A DNA stretch of 64,000 nt from Pomphorhynchus laevis (GCA_012934845.2 WNNJ02002600.1:111303-175302), one strand, 5' to 3'; shown: positions 34,520 to 45,840, numbered from the stretch's first letter. Program-made: numbers and translations. Notes: a model not told the origin generated them from the letters alone.

Positions 34520-35113
34520 ATGCCACTTTTTGGATTGATAGTTTTGTATAAAGATGCAACAGAGGCCAGAATACTGAAATCCGAGTTTGACTTAAGTAAC
34601 TTCAGTTACTTTCAACGAAGCACAGTAAAGGAATTGATGATATTTACAAGTCGTACGTTAATAAACCGTTTAAACTTAGACTCAAAAGCTACTGTAACAG
34701 AAGGGGAATATCTTGCCCACGCCTATGTTCGAAGAGATAGACTCAGTGCAGTACTATTTTCAAGCCAGGACTACCAGAGGAGAGTCGCCCATTCGTTACT
34801 GGTAAAGGTACTGCTCGAATTTGAAAGAGAATGTCCGAGTACAAAGTGGTACACGGGTACTGAGGAAACAATAGCTTTCACAAAACTGGCACAGATGCTA
34901 AGCCAATACCAAGTGCCTGAAAATGTGGATTCGATCATGCGAGTTCAACAGGATCTAGATGAAACGAAGATAATCTTACATCGCACTTTAGAATCGTTAC
35001 TTGATCGTGGTGAGAAATTAGACGACCTTATTGTAAGGTCAAATGACCTCGGTGCACAATCGAAGCTATTTTATCACACCGCAAAGAAAACTAACCGTTG
35101 CTGTCATATGTAA
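34520..35113 (+). CDS. YKT6: YKT6-type R-SNARE (synaptobrevin homolog)
   Basis: A vesicle-fusion SNARE that cycles between cytosol and membranes and acts in ER-Golgi, endosomal and autophagosome fusion. The 197-residue frame is complete and intronless, against 198 in human. Residues 1-130 are the longin domain, opening MPLFGLIVLYKD with FSYFQRSTVKELMIFTSR. Residues about 138-190 are the R-SNARE helix, VQQDLDETKIILHRTLESLL, with the zero-layer Arg163 in LLDRGEKLDDL. The C-terminus is ...TNRCCHM. Family members end in a Cys-Cys pair plus three residues, giving palmitoyl and farnesyl sites; here only His-Met follow the second Cys. Identity to animal YKT6 is high along the whole length, so the gene looks intact. 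Its N-terminus aligns without gap, supporting the ATG at 34520. Confidence 0.95.
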   Translation: MPLFGLIVLYKDATEARILKSEFDLSNFSYFQRSTVKELMIFTSRTLINRLNLDSKATVTEGEYLAHAYVRRDRLSAVLFSSQDYQRRVAHSLLVKVLLEFERECPSTKWYTGTEETIAFTKLAQMLSQYQVPENVDSIMRVQQDLDETKIILHRTLESLLDRGEKLDDLIVRSNDLGAQSKLFYHTAKKTNRCCHM

Positions 35114-35614
35114 TTTGTTTTTCTACTAAACATTCGCATTACATCTTGATTAACAGAAATGATGACTGCATATCAAGGAATGATAATTTGTGCACACTAG
35201 TCATGGTGTTCTTAACAATATCCAACGAGTATATCGGTTATTTTCGTCTAATTTATTTAAACTTTCGCCAGAACAAAGTTTTATCCACATTTTATTTACT
35301 TAATTCATATTTAATAGAAATATTGTATAAACGTTCTCATTAAAATTCGATTGTCACATTTAATTTAAAAACACGAGCTTATTAACTACATTCATACGAA
35401 CTTTGTTCTTATACTAGTTTTCTAATACTAAAACTAGTCAAAAACTAGTTTTAATTGCTAACAAATTTAAGTTAATTACAAACACCTACAAATACTTAAA
35501 GTAACTGAAATTGTTTTATCTATACAGCATTAATACTAAAATATACAGATGTCATGAGCATCAAGGAATTGGAGCGAGCTCATAATTTACCTGTTTCCAA
35601 TGAAACAGATTTAA
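35114..35614. other. YKT6 downstream region
   Basis: AT-rich; AACTAGTTTTTGACTAGTTT-type inverted motifs lie around 35415-35455. No poly-A tract right after the stop that would mark a processed retrocopy. No gene seen. Confidence 0.5.
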
Positions 35615-35822
35615 ACGTGCAAAACGGAGAACTGGCAGCAATATGTCCGGTGTTCAGTCTGCAAGCTTAGTTTCGTCGTAATAGCAAGTGGACGTCTTCG
35701 TAAACATGGCCGTGCTACGTGATGTCGCGTTTTGGGTTTGCCACGGTAGCTAATGTCGCACCCTCTAATCGTTTCACCCACAACGGCGTTGCTATCCCTC
35801 ATCTTAAACAATATGGAGACCC

Positions 35823-35825
<3 letters not shown>

Positions 35826-35895
<70 letters not shown>
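35826..35895. repeat. (TA)n microsatellite, 35 units
   Basis: An uninterrupted TA dinucleotide tract of 70 bp. The tyrosine/isoleucine frames that cross it on both strands are artefacts of the repeat. Confidence 0.95.
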
Positions 35896-35899
<4 letters not shown>

Positions 35900-36122
35900 T
35901 TCAAAGCGATGGATAAGTGCGGATGCATGCTTATTATGAAGTATTACACTAGATACAAGGGCACAGTAGCTGGAAAGTTGTCGTATTTGCTTGTCTCAGT
36001 AACTAAGACGCCGTCAGAACAGTGTTTATGAACTGAATTACTGTATTATTCAAAATACACGCTTGTACTTTCACACAGGCAAACCGATTGACGTGTCACA
36101 AACACGTTGAGCAATCACATAC

Positions 36123-36725
36123 GTGAACGGTGCCTTACATTCAAACGAACATATATGCTATCTAACTATGTGGCTCTTAATATATTCAAGCGCAAAGAAG
36201 CTGACTGTGCTAAAAACTGCTGAGCGAGAAGATCGTTGTCGATTAGTGTCTGAAAAGATCAATGATGCGGACGTGACTGGGGCAATTCGCTTGATTAGCT
36301 CTGCCAATAACATTGGCAAGCCAGACGAACTGCTAGTTCGCATTTTGCGTGCAAAGTATTCAACCATAAATACGTTTTCTCATCCAACGCATTCAGATGA
36401 TATTATGGCCAATCTGCCTATGGTTACTCGACTTCTTATCGTGTCAGCATTACGATCGTCATCAAAAGCCTCGTCGTTATGCATCGATGGGATAAGTTCA
36501 CTACACTTCCTCGACCTAGCTGAAGCATCCGCAGGAATAAAGATGAGTCGACTTATTGATGCGCTGACCGATTTTGAAATTCTTCCCTAGCTGGACTGGT
36601 ACCACTCGCAGTGGCCTCGGACTTTTGCAGAGCAAAGCTTTAAGCTCTTTTAAATGCATACGGCGGTATTCGATCTATTGCTGTTGGAAATACGCTGATT
36701 CAAATAATCGTTCAGGTTGCCAATG
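36123..36725 (+). pseudogene. Family G RT, N-terminal half
   Basis: An open frame of 155 codons with CRLVSEKINDADVTGAIRLI, KPDELLVRILRAKY and LRSSSKASSLCIDGISSLHF, matching the segment before the RT fingers (usually ...FPPGSAGGPDGLRPQHL...). In another frame it continues as GLVPLAVASDFCRAKL and GGIRSIAVGNTL, the first RT motif. The sequence then breaks into a family D fragment at 36726. Confidence 0.7.
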
Positions 36726-36900
36726 TGATCAAGCTTGGATCAGCAACGACTTCACCGGGCAGCGAATTCCATATGTTAATTCCCCTCATCGACAGTAGTG
36801 TACAGAACACTATCGAGCAATAGTGTTCTGGAATTCTTAATGTCTCGACAATTTGAGGTTGGCGGAAAAAGGAAAGCAAAAGCCATCGTAAATACATTTC
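36726..36900 (-). mobile_element. Family D RT C-terminal fragment inserted in family G
   Basis: The minus strand reads MRGINIWNSLPGEVVADPSL, identical to the fragment at 38110-38190 over some 70 bp. Beyond that the two differ, so this is a rearranged or inserted piece. Confidence 0.75.
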
Positions 36901-37119
36901 GTAATTTCATGGCGCAACGAAAACCTTGATATCCAGCTGAATGACAGCGCGTGGAATCAGGCGCTTATTAACAACCACCTGAATGGGAGAAATGGAAATC
37001 CTATCGATGCAAAATACTGCCGCGCCTGTCTTTTTGATATCGGTAAGTGTAACTCAGAATCTAACCAGTTCAATTTTACAAAACGTGCTCTCAGGCTTTG
37101 TAACTGAGGACGACGCGAC

Positions 37120-37245
37120 ATATACACGCAGATAAACAGATCTTCATAAGCAGATCTGCAATGCCAAGCAACATTCATTTTCCCAGTTATGGATCAGTAG
37201 TTCTGCGATATGGTCGACTTAAATTTGAACACTGCTTGATTGGTC
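37120..37245. repeat. Dispersed repeat shared with 41395-41560
   Basis: Shared motifs include CATTCATTTTCCCAGTTATG versus CATCAATTTTCCCAGTTATT and the following ...GGTCGACTTAAATTTGAACAC. The element type is not identified. Confidence 0.55.
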
Positions 37246-37249
37246 AAGC

Positions 37250-37880
37250 ATATGCGAGGCTGAGATTACAAAAAACACATACAGAGACTGGACTCAACTG
37301 TTTCTAAATGTACGTCTGGAAAGCGTTCTTCGGAGCACAAGAGATGAGGTTAGTTTAGCACGACTAAAGACAGTTTTGCCTCTACATTTAGGAGCACTTT
37401 TGCAGGCAATATCGATAACCGCGGTTGGAACTTGTCTAGACGACAATATCATGACAATTGCGGTCGCGTTGCGACTGAGTTTCTTATATGTCTAGCACAG
37501 GTAAGATGCTGTGGATCACGAATCGACCATTTCAAAAGATAAGGATTGAATTGCCCGCGAGCACGCATGCGTTACACCCGACATGTAGAGGTTAATAATC
37601 TAGTCAAGATGCACTTACAGCCGCTAACATTCCCTTGTCTTATAGAACTAAGTGATATCAGCCGAATAAACTGCAAATGGTCCAATAGTAGGTATCTAAT
37701 ATCATGGGAAATTGGAAAACTCTAGCTATGCAATTTTTATTTCAAAAGCACGCTGCCACAGAGTCATGTTACGCTTGTCATTGATGGCACAGAATTTGTT
37801 TCCACGGATAGCGAGGAAATGAAAGCGTACAAGTACGATTGTATTGGCCCTACTCAATACTCATTTGTATACTTGTAGCA
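37250..37880 (+). pseudogene. Family G RT C-terminus with endonuclease-like region, degraded
   Basis: Reading shifts between frames: LDDNIMTIAVALRLS, then a CC/H-rich stretch, VEVNNLVKMHLQPLTFPCLI, and SDISRINCKWSNSRYLISW. In intact relatives the last part is ...LSRTDGKRPDG.TLIPW, so the K-PD motif is lost here. Interruptions are many. The assignment depends on colinearity with family sequences known to me. Confidence 0.5.
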
Positions 37881-38035
37881 TTTGATCCGTTATCAATCCA
37901 GTTCTCAAAGGATTTGTTAAAAAGGCTCGGCCGGATCACAGCGGACTAAGGATCATGTTCATATTTCATGCAACTTCTATCATAATTTAAAAAAAGAGAA
38001 AAACAGAAACAAAAATCAAATAGTCATTTAACGGA

Positions 38036-39640
38036 TTATAGGTAAATAGGATAGTTCAGTAGAGCTGCAGAATGGCAGCATTGTTCACGTATCCGTTTGC
38101 AGCATCGTGATTTAAACGTGATCAAGCTTGGATCAGCAACGACTTCACCGGGCAGCGAATTCCATATGTTAATTCCCCTCATCGACAGTCTAAATATTTT
38201 CGGTAATCTGTCATATCGAGATTTATACAAAATTCTACTGTCCCCGCAGTCTACCTACCCGACTAGTGATTACATCCGTACATCGGTGGGATAACCCACC
38301 GCACTATTCGACAAATGCCATAGACAAAGCATTTTCAAAGATGAACCTCTCACGTACCGACAACATTCCAATACCGCTAAGACGTACATATAATCACTAC
38401 CACCTAAGGTAACACAGAGCATCGAACCCTGTCTAAAAATATACACTAGATCTAATAGTACTCGCTTGGTGACAGGAAAACAAGAATGAATGCAGTATTC
38501 CAAGTGTGGCCCGACGAGGAAGGTGAATAACTACTTGAAAATTTGACAGCTTAATCTGAGGAACGCGCTTTTATACAATATACTGCCAGAGTAGCTTTAC
38601 CTAGAGTGAAGTCAATGTTTAACTTTGTTTTCTAGGACCGATGGATAATAATACCTTAATCTTTATATTGAGACATTTCCTTTACGACAATGTCTCCAAT
38701 ATAGTACCTAAGAGTTTCAGACGGTCCACCTAATTGCATAACGACACATTTTTCTGCATTTAACCGTAATCAAGTAGATTCGCACTAATTGGGCAGATAG
38801 TTCAGATAATTTTGAAAGTTACTCGATTAGCAGGGCTTATAATAATCGAGCAAATCTTTAGATCATCTGCAAAAGCTAGATGAGAGCATGATAAGCGGGG
38901 TAGCAAATCATTCATGAAGATTATATAGAGCAGTGGACCAAGTACTGATCCTTGGGGCACTACAGAATTATTGTTCACCGAGTCAGAAAGCACAGCTCCG
39001 GCATAAACTTTGAAAGATTTATTCGATAGAAATTGCTGACCCACTCACAAATATATGAATGGAGCCCATAGTGATGCAATAAGTACACTATGTCGTCATG
39101 ACACACCCTATCAAAGGCTTTCGAAAAGTCAAGACAGACTGTATGAACCTGGAACCCAGCACTCAGAGCATCTGCCAATTTTCCCGCGCAGTTAGCAGAT
39201 TAGTTAGGCATGAACGTCCAATCCTGAAACCATATTGAGAATCAACCAATATATGATTAGAGTTCAGATAATCTCTGATTCTATTAGCTATTACTCTTTC
39301 TAAGAGTTTGCAAAATACACTGACCAAACTGATAAGCAGAATCAGATGATACGAAGATAAACTCAGCAAATGTATTCAAGAGAATCAAATCTTAATTCAT
39401 AGGACAAAGAGCGATAAAGGATACAGAATCGATACAGAATCGAGATCGCTGACCATTTCCCAGGGTAAAAGCAAGACCTTCAAATGACGATCTGATCTCG
39501 TCGCGAAGAGCAAAAATGTTCGATACTAAAAGACTATTTCGCACATATGTGACTGCCTTGCCTACTGAGGACTTTCTCCATATAAAGAAGAATATGGAAC
39601 CTATCGGGGTCACAATCAACAACGCATACATTGCATCCAG
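38036..39640 (-). mobile_element. CR1/Jockey-like LINE, family D copy 2, decayed
   Basis: Minus-strand pieces in order: endonuclease part (39631-39392, SSVGKAVTYVRNSLLVSNIF), fingers (39369-39163, VIANRIRDYLNSNHILVDSQ, YGFRIGRSCLTNLLTARENW), palm (39178-38975, VCLDFSKAFDRVCHDDIVYL) and catalytic region (39044-38802, NSVVPQGSVLGPLLYIIFMN, HLAFADDLKICS). The C-terminus lies at 38230-38036 with GINIWNSLPGEVVADPSLIT. Frames shift several times and the thumb region is reduced. It ends at about 38036 without a recognisable tail hairpin. Confidence 0.8.
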
Positions 39641-40639
39641 TATTTGTTTGGAAAAGTAGCATCTGTTATTTTAACATTTAATATTTCAATTTTAAGTGTA
39701 AATTAGATAATACATTTCAAATAACTCAAAATTAGAAAAATACTGTAATTCGAATGAATTTTAATTTAATTAATTTTACGAATCGCTTTTATTATTTACA
39801 AATGAGTTTGCTTTATATTTTTTATGATACTTAAGGGAATATATTTGTTTCGCACTGCTCTTAACCATGATATTAAAAATGCAAACGCTAAAATGAAAAT
39901 GCTTATTATTTTTTTTATTAATATAAATGTTAATTTATCGAAATCCCTTTAGATTTGAATGAAGCTAACGTCCTTATTAAAATGGAATGACTATCATAAT
40001 TTACCGAAAAAGTTTATCGAACGGGCGATGTTTGAAGGAACAGTTATAGGTTTGTTCTACATCACTCTTGATATCGTGCTGTTGAAATCCAGTTTACAGA
40101 ATTTACTATTTAATTACATAACTCAAAACAAATGTTATACATTTAGACTTATACTAATATAGTCGGTTAACTAGTGACGGAAGGCAGATTCTAAAGAATT
40201 CACTGCTTAATTATGTGTTTCATAGTAAATTCACGTTATTCGTATATATCTAGTTTGAATTTCGTCTTTGAGATCATACTATTAGACTAATGTAACCTAA
40301 ATATTGGTGGTATTTGCACTTGATATTATAAGTATTGTTCATTCCGCGGGCACAGCCAAATGTTAAAATAAACTATCAGGGTTTGCCAATTTATACTTTG
40401 TGCATTGGAAAATTAAATGATATTCGTAATCGTTGTTTCTTTCAATGCAAAGTAATTTATCCATTTTCTAAATCATTAGAACCTTATCAAATAAAGACCT
40501 TATGGTGTTTCTCTAAGCAACAAAATTCAAATTAAATAAAACTAAATATTATATTTATTTTTTGAATATCTATTATTAGTACTTAATGTTACAATCTTAT
40601 GAGTTTAAGACAATAGAAACTGTTAAAAAATATCTATTT
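39641..40639. other. Spacer with two unassigned open frames
   Basis: Frame 39959-40162 (67 codons, starting MKLTSLLKWNDYHNLPKKF) and frame 40335-40535 (66 codons, with QGLPIYTLCIGKLNDIRNRC) look less biased than the AT-rich surroundings and could be exons of a host gene. I recognise neither. A plausible splice acceptor (ATATTATAAG) precedes the second. Confidence 0.35.
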
Positions 40640-41395
40640 TAACGTCGCAAATGCGTGCTAGCGCACGCTTACATGACCACAACAAAACAAAAATTTAAAT
40701 CACGTGTCGAGAAGGTGTTTGAATGTGATAAAAGAGGGAGAGCGGCGGATGTCGAGAGGGAGTTGATTCCAGGCGAGTGAGACGGCGACGAGGAAGGATC
40801 GGATACAATAGTTGTTGGAGTAATTGGGAACGTGATGTAGAGAAGCGATGAAAATAGAGACATACAGGAACAGAAGTCGATAAGGGGCGGATACGGCAGA
40901 CGTCACTGATAATTAGGTTAGACGAGCGGACCTTGTCACGGACGAAGGGTTTAAGGGATATGTGATCATCGAAATGGAAGTCTAAAAAAGTGAGATTGTG
41001 GATTATAGGGATGATCGATGAGGCAAAAGATACAGTGGGAGGAGATATGTTTGGTTTACGGGGGAGGATCCACATTATTTTGGATTTGTCGGCGTTTAGA
41101 ACGAGATGGAGATTGGATAGACGTTTGTAGATAGAAGGAATACGTTTTGAGGCGGAGATGCCGATATCGTGTATGCGATGTGCGGGTGCATGAGGCATAG
41201 ATGAGGATGTCATCGGCGTATTGCATGACGTTAAAGGAGTAAGGTTTGATAAACGGAGAGAGATCGCCAAGTAGTAGAGAGAAAAAAGCAGGGGACCTAT
41301 GACTGAAAGGTCTCACAAGTTTCAGTCCTAGGTCCCCTGCTTTTTTCTCTTCTACTTGGTGATCTTTATCCGTTTATCAAACCTTACTCTTTCAA
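40640..41395 (-). mobile_element. LINE B copy 2, 5'-truncated with inverted 5' end
   Basis: The minus strand from about 41300 to 40640 carries RT from the LLFSLLLGDLSPFIKPYSF region through LNADKSKIMWILPRKP to the C-terminus, and the B-type 3' tail hairpin (GTAAGCGTGCGCTAGCACGC). At 41318-41395 the same RT region (GTCCTAGGTCCCCTGC ... CAAACCTTACTCTTTCAAG) appears in the opposite orientation. The two arms form an inverted duplication of about 60-70 bp. This fits 5' inversion during insertion (twin priming). Confidence 0.8.
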
Positions 41396-42145
41396 GTGTT
41401 GTTTTAACCTAAAAGAGAAGTCATATATATGATTGCTGATAGACTTCAATAAGCAGATTCATAGGCAGACTTTCAATACCAAACTACATCAATTTTCCCA
41501 GTTATTGAACAATTGTCGAGCGATACAGTCAGGCTTAAATTCTAACACCTTGTATTTGAAATAAAAATGATTTTATTAATTTTAAAAATTAATTTTAACA
41601 TTCCAACTGATGAATTCATTTACGACCATTGCCTGGACCAGGATATGAGTAATTATACATATGTGCAAGTGTTTATATTTAATGGCGGACGGATATGCTG
41701 AGTAGACAACGGTCCAGAATTTCTTTCGAAATACGGCATTTATACAAAATGGTGTTGCTTATTAGACTGGACTTTGATTCACGACTTTCAGTCACCATGT
41801 CACTTCTAGACGACTACTTCAGCATCAAAATTATGAGTACCCGGTAACACTCATCAGTAGAACGAAGTACTCACTGGTCGTTTCGGTTGCCTGTGTGATA
41901 TTGTGAATGTGGCGTTTCCGACACTTTGCTTAATTGTTTGAGGCTTACGCTCTTTACCAGATTGAATTACTGTGTGGACCATCCTTAAACACTATGCAGA
42001 GGTTGTCGCTCCACTCGTTGGATCCTTAATGGATACGGTATGTATAATAGTAGCTCACGGATGTGCTGAGTAAGCAACGGTCCAGTATATCAAGCAACAC
42101 CATTTTCTATAAATTCCGAATTTTGTAAAAAATCCTGGACCGTTG
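41395..42145. repeat. Mosaic of small repeats
   Basis: 41395-41560 matches 37120-37245. 41690-41775 and 42060-42145 share CAACGGTCCAG and AAGCAACACCATTTT in direct and inverted orientation, giving a small TIR-like unit at 42072-42145. 41790-41940 is a diverged copy of repeat R (GACGACTACTTCAGC, ACTCATCAGTAGAACGAAGT, GGTCGTTTCGGTTGCC). Confidence 0.6.
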
Positions 42146-43574
42146 TTAAATATTTTTATATATAATGTGGGTTCAACCTTAATAATGACACTATTTTTAT
42201 TTTTAACAGATAAAATGTCACAATGCGTAATAGGCAATAAAGTAATAGTCTCGGAATTGCATCACAATATATATAAATTGCTTTATTCAAGCACAGTGAA
42301 GTCACTATCTACATATTCATCTACATCCACATCCTCAGCATTACCTTCGTCTTATCCGTCATCTCCGTATTTCACAGTATTCAACTTCTTTATCTTCTAA
42401 TTTTCTCGATTATCTTCATTTTTTCCATGGTTATCAACCTTCAAACAATCTCAACCATTTCAACGTCTTTATCGTTGAATCCACTCCCGATATTAGTAAA
42501 TGATCTAGGTGTTTGGTTTGATGCTTCCAACATCATCACATTTACCATCAGCGGACGTATCACGTTTAATATCAAAGAACGGAAGCGTTTTAGGAAATTT
42601 ACTAACTCTAATTATATTTCCTTTTATCTTTGATTTAATATTTGATTCAACCAACCACGAACGCAAACTCTCTTCAATCTACAAGGACCAGCCTCCAATT
42701 TTATTGGATTTCAAGTTATAAAGTAAATACACTTGAGCAGGTAGCCTATAGATGTATTTTTGTTTAGTGAATCATCGCTTTACCATTTTTGAGTCATTGC
42801 TTTAATTTGAATGAATTTATTTTTAATCGGGACAATAGTTAAACTAGCGGATTAATAATCGATTCAATTATTCTTTTTTTAAACTGTCATACTCTCCTTC
42901 ACATCAACATCAACCTATTGGCGTTGATTGTACTTCGGTTCTTTGTTTGTTTGATCCACTGATTAAAATTGTTCCGTAACTTTTTACATGCTAGGAAATT
43001 TGTAACAAATTAGGGTTTACTAAATTTTCAAAAATTCTTTGGAATATAATTTTCATATCAAACGTTTTAAACAAACGTTTTTATTGGCTTGTGTTTTGTT
43101 GTGATATAAAAATCTTCACGTTGAAGTGACGATTTATTAACGAATTTAAAAATTCTTATATTTATATTTTTATTACTATAAACGTTTTTGAGTGCATCCA
43201 CTGTGAATAAAAAATAAATTTTTCATTTTACCAATTTTCGACTATTTCAACAGTCCTTTTCAAGAACTTCTAAAATCGACCAAACTTCTAAAATTGATCA
43301 AAAATATTTTTATATTGGATGTTATTTATCCATTTTATATGTAGCTACATCTGTCGATAGTCATTAATTTAGTATGAAAAATATTTAAATTTTAACATAA
43401 CTTTTGGAATAATGATAATTTAAAGGAATAAAAATTTTCAAATCTACAATGTAAATAACTTATTTAAGATATTAATGCTATCAATGAAGTATACAAATAT
43501 GTTATCAATGAGGTAATCTAAATATAATAATACTTTATCATACTCTCCGATCATCAACTGCCTCTATACAATTC
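42146..43574. other. Spacer, no recognised gene
   Basis: Open frames at 42143-42400 and 42427-42721 are Ser/Thr-rich and could be decayed ORF1 of the A/B-like LINE that follows, but no PHD finger is seen. The rest is AT-rich. Confidence 0.4.
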
Positions 43575-44725
43575 TCTCTTCCTGAGCTATTATATCTTCC
43601 CGTTTCTTCTGACGAAATTTCAAAAGTTCTCCTTTCATTGCTTAACAAATATTTTCCTGTTGACCCTCTTCATATATACTTACTTAAGCTTATTTTCCAT
43701 TCGGTACCTCCGCTTTTAACAGCCTTGTTCAATTCTTCTACCCGCATCAGCAAATTCCCGTCAAACTGGAAATATGCCATTGTTCGTCCACTTTTGAAAA
43801 AAACTCGATAGTTCACTTCCGTCCTAATATCATCTGATTTCTCGTCTCCCAACCTTATCAAACATCTTCGAACGTATTGTGCTAAATCAGGTAATGAATA
43901 TCTTCTATCGTCACATTTATATCATCTGTTTTAATTCGCTTTTCGTTCTAATCATTCCACAGAATTAGCGCGTCACAAACTCTTTAGTATAGTCATGATA
44001 AGAAAAACTTTACAACGTCATAATACCCATCGATCTATCATCTGCATTCGGCATTGTAGATCATTATATTCTTCTCTATCTGCTCTGTCACGACTATTGA
44101 TTATCTAACTCCGCTGTAGCCTGGCTTTTAATTATTTGACCGTTTTCAGTGTTTATTCAGCTTCTTATGTTTCTCAGCCGTCTTTTCGCACGCTATTACT
44201 CAAGGCTCAGCACTAGGTTCCGTTATTTTCTCCCTTCTCGGTGATCTTTCTACAACAACCAGAACACAATTTTTCTGTCATACAATATGCTTATGACATT
44301 CTCCTCTTCTCTTATCTACTTTCCTTTCAAATCGATGATATTACATCTACTTCCTCCGCTTGCCTATTATCCGTTTCCCATCACCTTTCTTCGCTTCACC
44401 TATCACTCAATCCTGCAAAGTCCAAAATCATTTGGATAATTCAATCTCATTTCAACATTACTTCACCTACCGTATATATTTAATCAAGCATTCTTCCTGT
44501 CGTTAATGATATCGTATTCCTTAGTTTCTACCTTGACAACCGTCTTTATCTCAAGCCATTTGTTTCCGATAAAGTCCGCTCATCGTTCCTGCTACTACGT
44601 GATATCCGCCGTATTCGTATGTTGATCGATTTTCGCTTATGTCTTTCCCTTTTATCCACCCTTTTATTTTGCCGATTCAATTACTGCCTTAGCATGATCT
44701 TCAACTCCCAAAGCCTATATGTGGC
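43575..44725 (+). mobile_element. Old family A/B LINE copy (RT part)
   Basis: A degraded RT related to families A and B. In several frames it shows ELLYLPVSSDEISKVLLSLL, FNSSTRISKFPSNWKYAIVR, then the catalytic region with Y-A-Y-D in place of YADD (VIQYAYDILLFSY), LNPAKSKIIWII, and KPFVSDKVRSSFLLLRDIRR. It is far more diverged from A and B than they are from each other's copies, so it is older. It stops at about 44725, at a 22-bp direct repeat (GGCCTATATGTGGCATC twice) bordering the LTR fossil. Confidence 0.75.
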
Positions 44726-44744
44726 ATCATGTGGCCTATATGTG

Positions 44745-45840
44745 GCATCGGAAAAGCGTCAGCGGAGGTGAATCGATTTATGGTTGCTGAATAATCGATC
44801 ACCATTCGTTGCTTATGCCGCTCTGATCGAGTTACGACAACTTGAGCTATCCATGTAAATGTTGACGGTTCAATAATGTCTTCTTTTTATAGTTGGAGTA
44901 CCTTTATTTCTATAAAATCTTGGTCGGCATTTGTATACTTCCTTGGCTTTGTAGCTATCGGTCTTATAGTTTCAGCAAGATTTGAGAATAGTGAAGGGAG
45001 AGTGATTCTAAGGCACTGCATTGCTGACAATATTAGTTCATTCCGACCCTGGGACCTATCAAACTCAAATGTAACTGCCTTGTTGCGTTTTATAAAATCC
45101 TGCATGAGAATGACCGATGAACACAGATTGTCTAAGAAAAATAATTTCGTTGTTGAGAAAGTCTTTCCTCCAATATTAATATTGGCAAAACAGTGTCCGA
45201 CGGTTTCGACGTTCTGATTTGATGCGGCCAACGATATATTCTCATGAGATTGCATGCATAACTTTTAGATGAGCATCTTTTGCAATTTGAGGTAGAATAA
45301 AACTAATTATGCTACCACTGTCGACGATATCATTTGTTAGGTGATTATTCAAGCTGGCACGTACTTAACTAAAGTCATGAATTGGTACGGTCGTATATTG
45401 TGTACTTGTTACATTTTTGAAATCACAATCTTTAGATAGGTGTTTAAGTTGGTAAACGTAATTTCTGTTTCCGTGTTGCTAACGTATGACGCGCAAAAAT
45501 TGGGTTCTTCGGCTTATCGAATATTTCGTTAATTAGTCTGATAGCGTCTTTGAATGTTGAGCATTTGGATATCAGTTCGTACACATCTGAAGAAATATAA
45601 TTAGCTAGTAGTCGAAGTTTGTTTGGTTGTTTATCGGGGTTTGAGATCTGTAATTCGTCGACACAATTATTTAACGTAGCAATCCAGTGTTTCCATTCGG
45701 CTGGAGTAGTGGCTTTTGATCCATCGAAGCGCGTTGGACGTATGAGGTTGTCCATTTGTCGAACGATTACTGATGATTGTTTGTTGAGTAAATTGTAATA
45801 AATGAGGACCAACGTTTTAGCTTTACTCGACAATCTAGAA
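44745..45840 (-). mobile_element. Ty3/Gypsy-type LTR retroelement fossil, partial
   Basis: A minus-strand remnant with a gag-like region, an aspartic-protease region and the beginning of the reverse transcriptase, in the order usual for the family. Neither LTR is seen. It is broken, with several interruptions and the 3' half missing. It is bordered by an old LINE copy on one side. Confidence 0.75.

Larger units (their letters stand above)
35615..37880 (+). mobile_element. RT/endonuclease-like LINE family G, copy 1, interrupted
   Basis: Pieces appear in the order expected for one element. An N-terminal zinc finger, CSVCKLSFVVIASGRLRKHG, lies at about 35658-35717. Next come RT N-terminal sequences (36123-36590) and the first RT motif, GGIRSIAVGNTL, at about 36664-36700. 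A minus-strand family D fragment follows at 36726-36900. Then the C-terminus (about 37250-37880) has a Cys/His knuckle region near 37500, RHxxVNNLVKMHLQ-like sequence and a degraded endonuclease motif. A 70-bp TA repeat lies inside. The RT palm is missing, and frames are broken throughout. Confidence 0.65.

Noticed and set aside
35611-35928. Protein-like frames made of repeated Tyr-Ile on both strands
   Set aside because: They are translations of the TA dinucleotide tract at 35826-35895.
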